From NCBI GenBank assembly GCA_904420065.1, contig CAJFTU010000009.1, positions 146,258-210,257 of the forward strand: a DNA stretch of 64,000 nucleotides, read 5' to 3'. This document shows positions 8,467 through 16,960 of this stretch, piece after piece. Below the pieces are notes generated by a model. That model worked only from the letters and a program-made list of their open reading frames with translations, was not told where the DNA came from and made no database searches. The number at the start of each line of letters is the position of its first letter. The first letter of the stretch is position 1. The stretch is from an uncultured Emergencia sp. (GTDB lineage Bacteria > Bacillota > Clostridia > Peptostreptococcales > Anaerovoracaceae). The translations under genes and the position numbers were made by a program.

Positions 8467-9170
8467 TGCCCGCTCCTCTCATCTATCCGCTGAAACCGAT
8501 ATCCTTCTTCCAACCAAATGGGAATGGTTTTGTCCAGTGCGTCGATCATCCTCTTTGGCGCTCTGTCCTTTCCCCGTCCGTCGTGAAGGCAGATCACTGA
8601 TCCCGCCCGGGCCCGTTTCAGCAATTTGTACTGGATAAGCTCTTCTGTTGTATTCTTTTCCCAATCCTGCGCCATGACGTGCCAGAGAACCTTTCTCAAG
8701 CCGTGCTTTTTCAAGCAACCCGGCGTACACAGATTAACGTGCCCCCATGGCGGACGATAATACTCCGCCGTGACTCCTATTCGTTCCATTATCGCCATAC
8801 TTTCATCAAAATCACGCTTCGTCCCTGCCGGAGTCTGAAGCATAGCACTGACATGATTTAAAGAGTGGAGGCCGATCAGATGACCTTCTCGCTTCATCCG
8901 CTCGATTAAATCCGGATTTTCTTCCGCTGACTCAGCGACGACAAAGAACGATGCCCGGATTTCGTATTTTTTTAAGAGATCCAACAGTTCTCCCGTGTAT
9001 TCGCTGCTCGGACCGTCGTCAAAGGTCAGATAGAGCACTTTATCTTCCCGGGTCGGCTTTCCGCGAAAGCGAAGTTTACCTGCTACGGATGGAAGATAAC
9101 TGTAAGCTGCGGCAGCAGTAACTGCTGCCGTGAGAAACGCCCCTTTTTTCCAATTACCGTTTAACTGCAT
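8463..9170 (-). CDS. NodB-domain polysaccharide deacetylase
   Basis: 235 residues. An N-terminal hydrophobic stretch (about 11-30) probably anchors it in the membrane or acts as an uncleaved signal, followed by the NodB domain: LTFDDGPS (D51, D52), metal-binding HSLNH (H102, H106), YRPPWG, and a late ICLHDGRG. All five NodB motifs can be seen, so the enzyme should be an active metal-dependent carbohydrate de-N-acetylase. The substrate could be peptidoglycan, a surface glycan or a glycolipid made by the glycosyltransferase encoded just upstream. It overlaps the downstream gene by 4 bases (ATGA). Confidence 0.9.
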   Translation of the reverse strand: MQLNGNWKKGAFLTAAVTAAAAYSYLPSVAGKLRFRGKPTREDKVLYLTFDDGPSSEYTGELLDLLKKYEIRASFFVVAESAEENPDLIERMKREGHLIGLHSLNHVSAMLQTPAGTKRDFDESMAIMERIGVTAEYYRPPWGHVNLCTPGCLKKHGLRKVLWHVMAQDWEKNTTEELIQYKLLKRARAGSVICLHDGRGKDRAPKRMIDALDKTIPIWLEEGYRFQRIDERSGQ

Positions 9171-10234
9171 TTCCTGTATCTCTCCTTCGATTTTCCGTAC
9201 ACCGGACGATATTCATATCCATCGGTGATCTTTGTCATGTTGGACTTCATCTCAGCGAGAAGCAAATCATTTTCGATCAGTTTCATTATGTCTTCACACT
9301 CGTCTGCAGATTTATCCCAGAGTACTCTTCCGATGTTATGCTCTTCTATGTATTTGGCGTTGCCGAATTCCTGTTCAAGAAACGGCCTGACAATATACAG
9401 AGGCGTTTTCGAAGCTACGGCTTCGAAAGTCGTAATTCCTCCCGCTTTGGTTATAATCAGATCCGCTCTTTTCATATACAGATCCACCTGTTCCGTATAG
9501 CCTATGGCTTCTATGTTCTCATACTTTCTCCTGACCTCACCAAGAAGCTTTTCGTTTTTTCCTGCGATAAGGGTCGTATGGATGTCGTTGATTTCGTTCA
9601 GCTTTTTCAGCAACTTATCTGACGACGGGAGAAGTCCCAATCCTCCTCCCATAACCAAAATCTCCTTCCGGCTCTTTTTTTCCCCCGTATAGTCCTCATA
9701 GAACCTCTTTTTCACCGGAATGCCGCTGACGATAATTTTCTCTTCTTTCACCCCTTTTGAAAGCAAAGTATTTTTCGTTCTTTCATCCCCTACAAAGTAC
9801 AAATCTGTTCCCGGAGCAATCCACTCTTCGTGAGCGGTAATATCCGTAATGTAAGTATACAGAGGGATATCCACTCTTCTCATCTTTTTGTAAGCGGAAA
9901 TGTACTGGGAACATACTGGAAAAGCTACCACGATGATATCTGCTCTGTGTTCTTCGATCAGCTTGTCGATTTTCTTCGTAAACGCCACTTTCAGCGGTAC
10001 AGTACCGTTTCCTCCTGCAGCTTTGTTCAGCATATTGTACAGACCGCTGCAGCTGCTGACCAGAAAATTGAACCCCCTGTAGATCAATTTGCTGAAGGAA
10101 GGAAACATATAATCCATAAAATCGATGATCTCCACGTTATGGTTCCTGTTTTCTTCTAAAATCTGTTCTCTGATTGCTTCGGCCGCTTTGATGTGCCCCA
10201 TTCCGAAACGTCCTGTCAAAATGATAATATTCAT
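9161..10234 (-). CDS. MGDG-synthase/MurG-like glycolipid glycosyltransferase (GT28 type)
   Basis: 357 residues. The N-terminal half starts with LTGRFGMGHIKAAEAI, the G-x-G-H acceptor-domain motif of plant MGDG synthase and UgtP-type diacylglycerol glucosyltransferases. The C-terminal half has the sugar-nucleotide site ITKAGGITTFEAVASKTP followed by a late EQE. It likely moves glucose or galactose from UDP-sugar onto diacylglycerol on the inner face of the membrane. First gene of the envelope operon; it overlaps the deacetylase start by 10 bases. Confidence 0.85.
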   Translation of the reverse strand: MNIIILTGRFGMGHIKAAEAIREQILEENRNHNVEIIDFMDYMFPSFSKLIYRGFNFLVSSCSGLYNMLNKAAGGNGTVPLKVAFTKKIDKLIEEHRADIIVVAFPVCSQYISAYKKMRRVDIPLYTYITDITAHEEWIAPGTDLYFVGDERTKNTLLSKGVKEEKIIVSGIPVKKRFYEDYTGEKKSRKEILVMGGGLGLLPSSDKLLKKLNEINDIHTTLIAGKNEKLLGEVRRKYENIEAIGYTEQVDLYMKRADLIITKAGGITTFEAVASKTPLYIVRPFLEQEFGNAKYIEEHNIGRVLWDKSADECEDIMKLIENDLLLAEMKSNMTKITDGYEYRPVYGKSKERYRKCS

Positions 10235-10373
10235 ATCTATACCTCTTCTGTTTCTTTCTTCTCAGACCGTATATTTCTGCGGTCTGAAGATCACCTTTTA
10301 CACCAGAATCCGTGTCAAACTGGATTATGTTTATATCATAGCGCACGTTTCTTAAGAGCCGCTTAATCGCAGA

Positions 10374-10403
10374 TTAAGATTTGTTAAGGATATTATTAAG
10401 GAT
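10374..10403. promoter_or_regulatory. TTAAG direct repeats, candidate response-regulator box
   Basis: TTAAGGAT occurs at 10384-10391 and again at 10396-10403 (12 bases start to start), with TTAAGAT at 10374-10380 ahead of them. Direct repeats with near one-turn spacing upstream of a weak promoter are typical OmpR/PhoB-family sites. Confidence 0.45.
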
Positions 10404-10510
10404 TTCTTACAAAAATTCTCCGGTGTAATAGCAGAGAAGCAAAAGTAAAGCGGTGAATCTCAAATCGTAAAACACTACAAAAGAACTAACCATTTGCGCG
10501 GAATTTTCTC

Positions 10511-10539
10511 TTGACAATATCTTTTCCTCTGTCTATAAT
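10511..10539 (+). promoter_or_regulatory. Perfect consensus promoter for tetR
   Basis: TTGACA at 10511-10516, TATAAT at 10534-10539, spacer 17. Predicted transcription start is inside the palindrome that follows. Confidence 0.85.
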
Positions 10540-10540
10540 G

Positions 10541-10564
10541 TAACAGTGATATATAACACTGTTA
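10541..10564. promoter_or_regulatory. Palindromic operator, probably TetR autoregulation
   Basis: TAACAGTG at 10541-10548 and its exact complement CACTGTTA at 10557-10564 flank an 8-base AT centre. It starts two bases after the -10 and covers the transcription start, the usual place for a TetR-family autorepressor. Confidence 0.75.
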
Positions 10565-10584
10565 TAAAAGGAGGAATAAATACA

Positions 10585-11199
10585 ATAGACGGCAGTCTGA
10601 CAACCTTAGAACGCATCCATCATGCAGCAAAAGCGGAATTTTTAAAAAAGGGCTATAAAGACGCGTCTCTGCGAAATATTGTCAAATCGGTAGGTATGAC
10701 AACCGGAGCCTTTTACGGATACTACAAAAGCAAAGAAGAACTGTTTGAATCGCTGGTAGACAAACATTACCAATATATCCTCACCCGTTTCAAGACGGCG
10801 CAGCGGGAATTTGCTCAGCTTCCGCATGAACAACAGCCGGAAGTTATGAGCGATATCTCTGGAATATGTATGTTTGATATACTTCACTATGCGTACGCCC
10901 ATCTGGAGGAGTGTAAGCTCATTCTCTGCTGCTCGGAAGGAACAAGATTTTCGGGCCTTATCGATGAAATGGTGGAAATTGAAACAGAAGCAACACATTC
11001 CTATCAGAAAGTCCTGCAGGAGCTTGGACGGCCTTCCCCGAGGATCGATCCGGCTCTGGAGCATATTCTGATTACCGGCATGTTTCATACTTTCTTCGAG
11101 CTGGTAATCCATGAGATGCCACCCGATGACGCTGAAAACTACGTAAAGGAAATGCGTGCCTTTTATACGGCCGGATGGATGAAAATTATGGGGCAGTAA
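10585..11199 (+). CDS. TetR/AcrR-family transcriptional regulator with apparent ATA start
   Basis: 204 residues. The N-terminal HTH runs about residues 8-52 (LERIHHAAKAEFLKKGY, then ASLRNIVKSVGMTTGAFYGY, KSKEELF), followed by an all-helical ligand and dimer domain. Family proteins of this type usually start MDGS-L-TTLERI; here the codon in that place is ATA (10585-10587), ten bases after AAAGGAGG (10567-10574). No ATG, and no usable GTG or TTG, lies nearby; a GTG at 10546 is inside the operator at the transcription start. Either a rare ATA start gives low expression or the start codon is mutated. It likely controls itself and the ABC genes downstream. Confidence 0.78.
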   Translation: MDGSLTTLERIHHAAKAEFLKKGYKDASLRNIVKSVGMTTGAFYGYYKSKEELFESLVDKHYQYILTRFKTAQREFAQLPHEQQPEVMSDISGICMFDILHYAYAHLEECKLILCCSEGTRFSGLIDEMVEIETEATHSYQKVLQELGRPSPRIDPALEHILITGMFHTFFELVIHEMPPDDAENYVKEMRAFYTAGWMKIMGQ

Positions 11200-11308
11200 G
11201 CCCTGTAATTTTTGCGCTTGGGTTAGCTATAACTAACTAATGTAGATATGGGACGAACGCGATATGTGTTCCCTGTATCATAAATCGATTAACAAGGAGG
11301 AACTATTT

Positions 11309-13078
11309 TTGAAAAAACAATCCAATTTGTCGCGCCTGCTCCAAATTGCAGGCAACCACAAGTACCTGATCTATGCCTCGTGGGCGCTCTCAGCGATCAG
11401 CGCTTTCATTGCTCTTCTCCCCTTTTATTACATCTGGAAAGTAATTCAGGAGGTGTTAGAGGTTGCTCCGGATTTCAGTCAGGCGCAAAATCTGACCTAT
11501 AACGGATGGTTGGCCGTGTTGTTTTCAATCATTGCAGTACTTATCTACATAGCAGGGCTGATGTGTTCCCACAAAGGGGCATTTCGTATTGCTACCAACC
11601 TGCGGCTGCAAGCTATGAAACATATCGTCAAACTTCCCCTTGGTTTTGCAGAAAGCTTTGGCAGCGGCAAACTGCGCAAAATTGTCAATGAATCCAGCGC
11701 CGCTACCGAAACCTATCTTGCTCATCAGCTTCCCGACCGTTCTAACGCGATTGCCACGCCTTGTGGACTTCTGCTGCTTCTGTTGATATTCGACTGGCGA
11801 CTCGGTCTCTTGAGCCTCGTCCCTGTAGCTCTGGGATTTTTGATTATGATGGCAATGACCGGTCAGCGAATGCAGGAAAAAATGAAAGAGTACCAAAATG
11901 CGTTGGATGATATGTCCAACGAAGCTGTCGAATACGTCCGAGGCATTCCCGTAGTCAAAACCTTCGGACAGACCATCTTTTCTTTCAGAAAATTCAAGGA
12001 TTCAATTGACCGATATAAAGTATGGGTGATCGCCTATACTAAAGAGCTTCGTACGCCCATGATGTTCTATACGGCGGCCATAAACGGGGTTTTCGCCACG
12101 CTGACCGCCGGCGCGCTGTTGTTTACGCAAAACGGTGTCTCAGCAGAATTTCTGTTGGATTTGATTTTCTACATTATTATCACGCCAGTTATCTCCGTCA
12201 CACTGACGCGCATCATGTTCCAAAGCGAAAATGCCATGATTGTAGACGACGCTTTGCAGAGAATCGACGGCGTTTTGAATTTAAAACCACTGGAAGAAGC
12301 AAAACATCCCAAGCACCCTGAAGACGCTTCAGTGGAACTGCAAAACGTCCGTTTCAGCTATGACGGTGAAAAGGAAGTGTTGAAAGGCATTTCCCTTACC
12401 ATACCGCAGGGACAAACCATAGCCTTTGTCGGACCGTCCGGCGGTGGAAAGACTACGCTCGCCAATCTGATTTCACGTTTCTTTGATCCACAAAGCGGCA
12501 GCATAAAGATCGGCGGCGTCGATGTCAAAGAGATTACTAAAGAGGAACTGATGAACACCGTTTCCTTTGTGTTTCAAAACAGCCGGCTCATCAAAGCCTC
12601 TATTCTGGAAAATGTGCGCATGGGCAGACCTGATGCAACCCGGGAAGAAATCCTCGCTGCACTTCACAACGCCCAGTGCGATGATATCCTTGAAAAACTG
12701 CCTCAGGGAGTGGATACCGTGATCGGCACGAAAGGCATTTATCTCTCCGGCGGCGAGCAGCAGCGAATCGCTATCGCTCGTGTTATGCTGAAAAACGCGC
12801 CGATCATTATTTTGGATGAAGCCACCGCCTTTGCCGATCCCGATAATGAAATCCGGGTACAGGCCGCTTTTTCAAAGCTCTCCGAAGGAAAGACGGTCAT
12901 TATGATTGCCCACCGGCTTTCTACTGTAACTGGCGCAGACAAAATCTATGTAATCTGCAACGGACAGATCGCCGAGAGCGGTACCAGCCGCGATCTGCTT
13001 GCACAAGACGGCATCTTCAGCCGGATGTGGCGGAACTATCAGACTTCCGTTCAATGGAAGGTTGCAAAGGAGGTATAA
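11309..13078 (+). CDS. ABC half-transporter, exporter fold (first subunit)
   Basis: 589 residues: six-helix type-I exporter membrane domain (about 1-310) plus nucleotide-binding domain. Walker A GPSGGGKTT, signature LSGGEQQR and Walker B IIILDEATAFADPDNE are all present. The ATAFADPDNE variant is typical of the IrtA/YbtP-Q branch of exporter-fold transporters, several of which import metal-siderophores. The start is placed at TTG 11309 because AAGGAGG ends eight bases earlier; the upstream ATG at 11264 has no ribosome binding site. It probably forms a heterodimer with the next gene, whose ATG lies 4 bases after its stop. Confidence 0.87.
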   Translation: MKKQSNLSRLLQIAGNHKYLIYASWALSAISAFIALLPFYYIWKVIQEVLEVAPDFSQAQNLTYNGWLAVLFSIIAVLIYIAGLMCSHKGAFRIATNLRLQAMKHIVKLPLGFAESFGSGKLRKIVNESSAATETYLAHQLPDRSNAIATPCGLLLLLLIFDWRLGLLSLVPVALGFLIMMAMTGQRMQEKMKEYQNALDDMSNEAVEYVRGIPVVKTFGQTIFSFRKFKDSIDRYKVWVIAYTKELRTPMMFYTAAINGVFATLTAGALLFTQNGVSAEFLLDLIFYIIITPVISVTLTRIMFQSENAMIVDDALQRIDGVLNLKPLEEAKHPKHPEDASVELQNVRFSYDGEKEVLKGISLTIPQGQTIAFVGPSGGGKTTLANLISRFFDPQSGSIKIGGVDVKEITKEELMNTVSFVFQNSRLIKASILENVRMGRPDATREEILAALHNAQCDDILEKLPQGVDTVIGTKGIYLSGGEQQRIAIARVMLKNAPIIILDEATAFADPDNEIRVQAAFSKLSEGKTVIMIAHRLSTVTGADKIYVICNGQIAESGTSRDLLAQDGIFSRMWRNYQTSVQWKVAKEV

Positions 13079-13082
13079 CAAT

Positions 13083-14813
13083 ATGATAAAACGACTGCAA
13101 AAAAGATATGCTCTCTCTGAGCAGGGAGCGAAAGATCTCGTCAAAGGCTGTCTGGCCTGTGTCCTTCAAAATCTTTCCTTTATGTTTCCGGTCGGACTAT
13201 TGTTTTTTTTAGTCAGCGATCTGCTAAACGGCGGCATTCCCGGCGAGAAAACCGCTTTTTACATTATTGGCTGTGTAGGGTGCATCGCTTTTATTCTGCT
13301 CGCTACTTACCTCCAGTACAATGCCACCTACTTTGCCACCTATAGAGAAAGCGGCGTGCGGCGTATTACCCTGGCCGAACGGCTGAGGAAGATTCCGCTG
13401 TCCTTTTTTGGCAAAAAAGATCTGGCCGATCTTACCAGCACAATCATGGCCGACTGCACCTTTCTTGAGCAGAGCTTTTCCCATTTTATTCCTGAACTGG
13501 CAGGCTCCATCATTTCCACAACGCTCATTTCCATCAGTCTGCTGTTTTTCGACTGGCGCATGGCGTTGGCGGCGCTGTGGGTTATGCCGGTTTCCTTCGC
13601 GATAGTGGGTCTTTCGGCAAAAGTACAGGAAAAGCTCAATCAAAAAGCCATGGATGTCAAGATGGACTGCGCCGACGGGATTCAGGAGTGCATCGAAACA
13701 GTACGGGACTTGAAAGCCAACAATGCGGAAGCGGAATACATGAAGGGACTGGAGAAGAAAATCCGAGCAGTGGAACACCGCTCCATTCTCAACGAATTTG
13801 GAATTGCCGTCTTTGTGGTTTCCGCATCGTTAATATTAAAATTAGGAATTGCCACCGTTTCATTGGTTGGTTCCGTCCTGTTAATCCAAGGCAGTTTAGA
13901 TGTGATCACTTTCTTTCTGTTTTTACTGGTCGTATCTCGGCTTTATGACCCGCTGCAGGGCGCACTTCAAAATCTGGCGGCAGTAATCAGCACACGCACC
14001 AACATCGCCCGTATGAATGAAATCCTCGATCATCCTGTTCAGAAAGGCGACAATCGACTTTCCAACAACGGCTATGACATTGTCTTCGACCACGTGAGGT
14101 TTGCCTATAATACCGAAACGGTTTTAAAAAACGTTTCCTTTACCGCAAAACAGGGTGAAGTTACCGCTTTGGTCGGACCATCAGGCGGCGGCAAAACAAC
14201 CGTTTCCAGGCTGGCAGCAAGGTTCTGGGATGTAAATCAGGGCAGAATCACTATAGGAGGTATGGATATTTCCAGGACTGACCCGGAAACATTGCTGTCC
14301 CTGTTCTCTATTGTTTTTCAGGATGTGACTTTATTTGACAATACCATTTTAGAAAATATCCGGATCGGAAATAAAGACGCTACCGACGAGCAGGTGATAG
14401 CGGCAGCGAAGCTGGCCAATGTAGATGAATTTGCGGAAAAGCTTCCAGACGGATGGAATACCAATATCGGTGAAAACGGCTGTGAACTTTCCGGCGGAGA
14501 AAGGCAGCGCATTTCCATCGCCCGAGCTTTTCTGAAAAATGCTCCGATTATTTTGTTAGATGAGGCCACCGCTTCGCTGGATGTAGAAAACGAAACGTTG
14601 ATTCAAACAGCACTATCTCGTTTGATTGCCGATAAGACCGTGTTGGTGATTGCCCACAGAATGCGCACAGTTGCAGGGGCAGACAAGATCGTAGTGCTTG
14701 CAGATGGCGTCGCAGCAGAAGAAGGCACGCCATACGAATTAAAAAAGAAAAACGGTCTTTATGCCCGCATGGTAAAACTGCAGACGGAAAGTCAGAACTG
14801 GAAACTGAAATAA
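13083..14813 (+). CDS. ABC half-transporter, exporter fold (second subunit)
   Basis: 576 residues with the same architecture: membrane domain to about residue 300, then Walker A GPSGGGKTT, signature LSGGERQR and Walker B IILLDEATASLDVE followed by a switch His in IAHRMRTV. The start at ATG 13083 has AAAGGAGG nine bases before it, although the frame extends back into the first subunit gene. Sequence differences from its partner around Walker B (SLDVE versus FADPDNE) suggest a heterodimer with distinct ATP sites. Export of a drug or peptide and uptake of a siderophore both remain possible. Confidence 0.88.
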   Translation: MIKRLQKRYALSEQGAKDLVKGCLACVLQNLSFMFPVGLLFFLVSDLLNGGIPGEKTAFYIIGCVGCIAFILLATYLQYNATYFATYRESGVRRITLAERLRKIPLSFFGKKDLADLTSTIMADCTFLEQSFSHFIPELAGSIISTTLISISLLFFDWRMALAALWVMPVSFAIVGLSAKVQEKLNQKAMDVKMDCADGIQECIETVRDLKANNAEAEYMKGLEKKIRAVEHRSILNEFGIAVFVVSASLILKLGIATVSLVGSVLLIQGSLDVITFFLFLLVVSRLYDPLQGALQNLAAVISTRTNIARMNEILDHPVQKGDNRLSNNGYDIVFDHVRFAYNTETVLKNVSFTAKQGEVTALVGPSGGGKTTVSRLAARFWDVNQGRITIGGMDISRTDPETLLSLFSIVFQDVTLFDNTILENIRIGNKDATDEQVIAAAKLANVDEFAEKLPDGWNTNIGENGCELSGGERQRISIARAFLKNAPIILLDEATASLDVENETLIQTALSRLIADKTVLVIAHRMRTVAGADKIVVLADGVAAEEGTPYELKKKNGLYARMVKLQTESQNWKLK

Positions 14814-14855
14814 AAAAGAAAAGTCTTCAGCCACACAAAATGTAAACAACGAACT

Positions 14856-14885
14856 GGAACCGGTGCGGCATGACACACCGGTTCC
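14856..14885 (+). terminator. Terminator of the tetR-ABC operon
   Basis: Perfect 10-bp stem (14856-14865 with 14876-14885) and a T-rich 3' flank (GATTTTACTTT), 43 bases after the second ABC stop. Confidence 0.75.
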
Positions 14886-15036
14886 GATTTTACTTTATCT
14901 AAAAGCTGTCACAAACTGTGCTTTCTCTTCCGCAGAACCATGACAAAAGAAAAAAAGAGGTATATAATGATAAGTACATCCGTTGCGCCGAAAACGGCAG
15001 CACCGCAACAAATCATGAATCATACGGAGGAGAAAA

Positions 15037-15534
15037 ATGAAAAAATACCTGGATATTCTGTGCGGGCAGGGAGCCGCAGAAGCGAAAATTATCGATACTT
15101 CCACGATCGTTACTGCACCGTGGACGATCTATCGCTGCCAGTTCGGCTGCGACTTTTTCGGCAAAAGCTTCTGCTGTCCGCCTAACGTCCCGTCTTACAA
15201 AGAAACTCAAGACATTATCGATTGCTACGAAACCGGAATCATGTTTAACTTAAAGGAAGTCGAATACGCCCAGGTTACGCCTATGGCCGTGGAAGTAGCC
15301 AGAGAAGCCTTCCTCGACGGCTTTTACAAGGCTATCGCCTTCGGCAGCGGCCCGTGCGGTCTCTGCAGTGAATGCGGTCTCGATCACTGCAGATTTCCCA
15401 AAAAAACCGTTCCTTCCATGGAAGGATGCGGCATAGACGTATTTCAAACGGCCAGAAACAACGGCTTCACCATCGATACTCTGCGAGACAGAGATGACGA
15501 CCACAATTATTTCGGCCTCGTACTTCTCCAGTAA
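15037..15534 (+). CDS. DUF2284 putative metal-binding protein
   Basis: 165 residues, no membrane segment. Cysteine-rich, with CCPPNVPSY near residue 47 and CGLCSECGLDHCRFP near 105-119, so a metal or Fe-S centre is likely. DUF2284 proteins are common in anaerobes; the reaction is unknown. A GGAGGAG ribosome binding site precedes the ATG. It is convergent with the degraded activase gene, with only 15 bases between the two stops. Confidence 0.8.
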   Translation: MKKYLDILCGQGAAEAKIIDTSTIVTAPWTIYRCQFGCDFFGKSFCCPPNVPSYKETQDIIDCYETGIMFNLKEVEYAQVTPMAVEVAREAFLDGFYKAIAFGSGPCGLCSECGLDHCRFPKKTVPSMEGCGIDVFQTARNNGFTIDTLRDRDDDHNYFGLVLLQ

Positions 15535-15549
15535 AGCCCTGTCCGCAGA

Positions 15550-16960
15550 TCATGCCTTATGATCCAGCGCAAACAGGGCAGCGCCGATGGCGCCGCAAAG
15601 ATCGGGAGTTTCCGGTACGACGATCTCCTCGCCAAGAAGTTCTTCAATGCAGCGAACCACGCCTTTATTTCTGGCTCCCCCACCGGTCATCATGAATCGG
15701 CCTGCGGCGCCGACTCGGTTCACCAGTGTCATCGTCTTCGACGCTACGCTTTTGCTGAGGCCGTGAACGATATCCGGAACGCTCTTATTATCGGCAATCA
15801 AAGACACGACCTCTGATTCGGCGAATACGGTGCACATACTGTATATCGTCAGATCTTCCTGATAATCCAGTCCAACCGTGCTCATCTGATCCAGATCGAT
15901 TTCCAGAACTTTAGCCATGTTCTCCAAAAATCGCCCTGTCCCGGCGGCACACTTGTCGTTCATGGCGAAATTCTTTACCCTGCCCTGCTCGTCAAGGGCA
16001 ATGGCTTTGCTGTCCTGTCCGCCAATATCGATAATCGTGCGAACATCTTCGGCCAGATAGGAAGCGCCCCTCGCGTGACAGGTGATTTCCGTAACCGCCT
16101 CGTCGGCAAAGGAAATATTATTTCGGCCGTAACCGGTGGCTACGATAAGCGCGATCTCCTCCTTTGGAATCTTCAGCATTTCAAAGGCTTTTTCTGTGCC
16201 TCGCTGGGCTTTGGCACCGGTGCGCACGATGGCGCTGTCGACCAGCGTTCCCTCCCGGTTCAGCACGGCCACATTTGTCGTTGTGGAGCCGCTGTCAATT
16301 CCTACAAAATAGCTTCCTTCTCTCCGTTCAAGCTGATCCTTTTCCATGCCCATGCTTTCGATAAAACCTCCTATTCTCGTAGACAGCTGCCCGAGAGACT
16401 GGCGGGTAAAGTCCGTCTCTATCTTAAGCAGAGGCAGATCTGTCTGTTTTCTCACTTCTTCGTACTCAAATCCGTAATAATCGCAGAATTTTACCGTATG
16501 ATAGACGATACCCTTTAATCCGGGATGAACGAAGAGTCTTCTTCGCTGGGAAACATCGGCCATCCGCATGCAGGGAATCTGCGAAAGCAGCTGATCCGCA
16601 TACCACAGCATCAGTTCTTCGAAATCCTGCTGTTTTTCCGGTTTATCCAGTCTTCGATTGCTGTTGCAGGTAAAATCCTCCACGGCAAAAGGAATCTGTT
16701 CTTTCAGCCTGGACAGCAGTCCTTCGCTCACTCTGGCGCCCATCAGACCGATAAAATCTCCCTGCGGCGGTTCTTTCTCCTCGGAAAAGGAGGCGCAGAA
16801 CCTCTCAAAATCAAAGTCCTGACCCGTAAAATTTCCATATTCCGGTGCAAGATCTATGAGCTGATCCCGAAACTGAAGCTTGGCGCATCGGTCGTCGCCG
16901 TGGGGCAGATCGAGCGGACAAGAGTTCGACAGGTGTGTATTTACAGGTATAACCTAACAT
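15550..16960 (-). pseudogene. 2-hydroxyacyl-CoA dehydratase subunit fused to BadF/HgdC-type activase, N-terminus damaged
   Basis: Intact part: after roughly 200 residues of an HgdB-like region, a complete activase ATPase follows (FVGIDSGSTTTNVAVL, VATGYGRNN, IDIGGQDSKAI, the Fe-S Cys in NDKCAAGTGRF, GGGARNKGV). Activases use ATP to push a low-potential electron into the dehydratase. The natural start is ATG 16960 (GGAGGG six bases upstream, overlapping the previous stop), which reads MLGYTCKYTPVELL and then goes out of frame to a stop. The rest of the protein (LDLPHGDDRCAKLQF onward) resumes in another frame about 46 bases downstream. Family proteins have roughly 80-110 residues between these points, so an out-of-frame internal deletion is likely. 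Translation from internal starts could still yield an activase. Confidence 0.7.

Larger units (their letters stand above)
10235..10584. other. Divergent intergenic region (envelope operon / tetR)
   Basis: 350 bases without a gene. Seen: a leader hairpin 10263-10269 with 10280-10286 on the minus-strand transcript, a minus-strand TATGAT at 10335-10340 lacking a good -35, several TTAAG boxes between 10350 and 10403, then the tetR promoter and operator (annotated separately). A weak -35 next to direct repeats fits activation by the operon's own response regulator (inference). Confidence 0.6.

Noticed and set aside
10546..10584. GTG at 10546 as start of the TetR gene
   Set aside because: It lies in the operator at the predicted transcription start with no ribosome binding site, and family similarity begins later.
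11223..11238. GTTAG-CTAAC inverted repeat between tetR and the ABC genes
   Set aside because: Only 5-bp arms and unlike the tetR operator; too weak to call a site.
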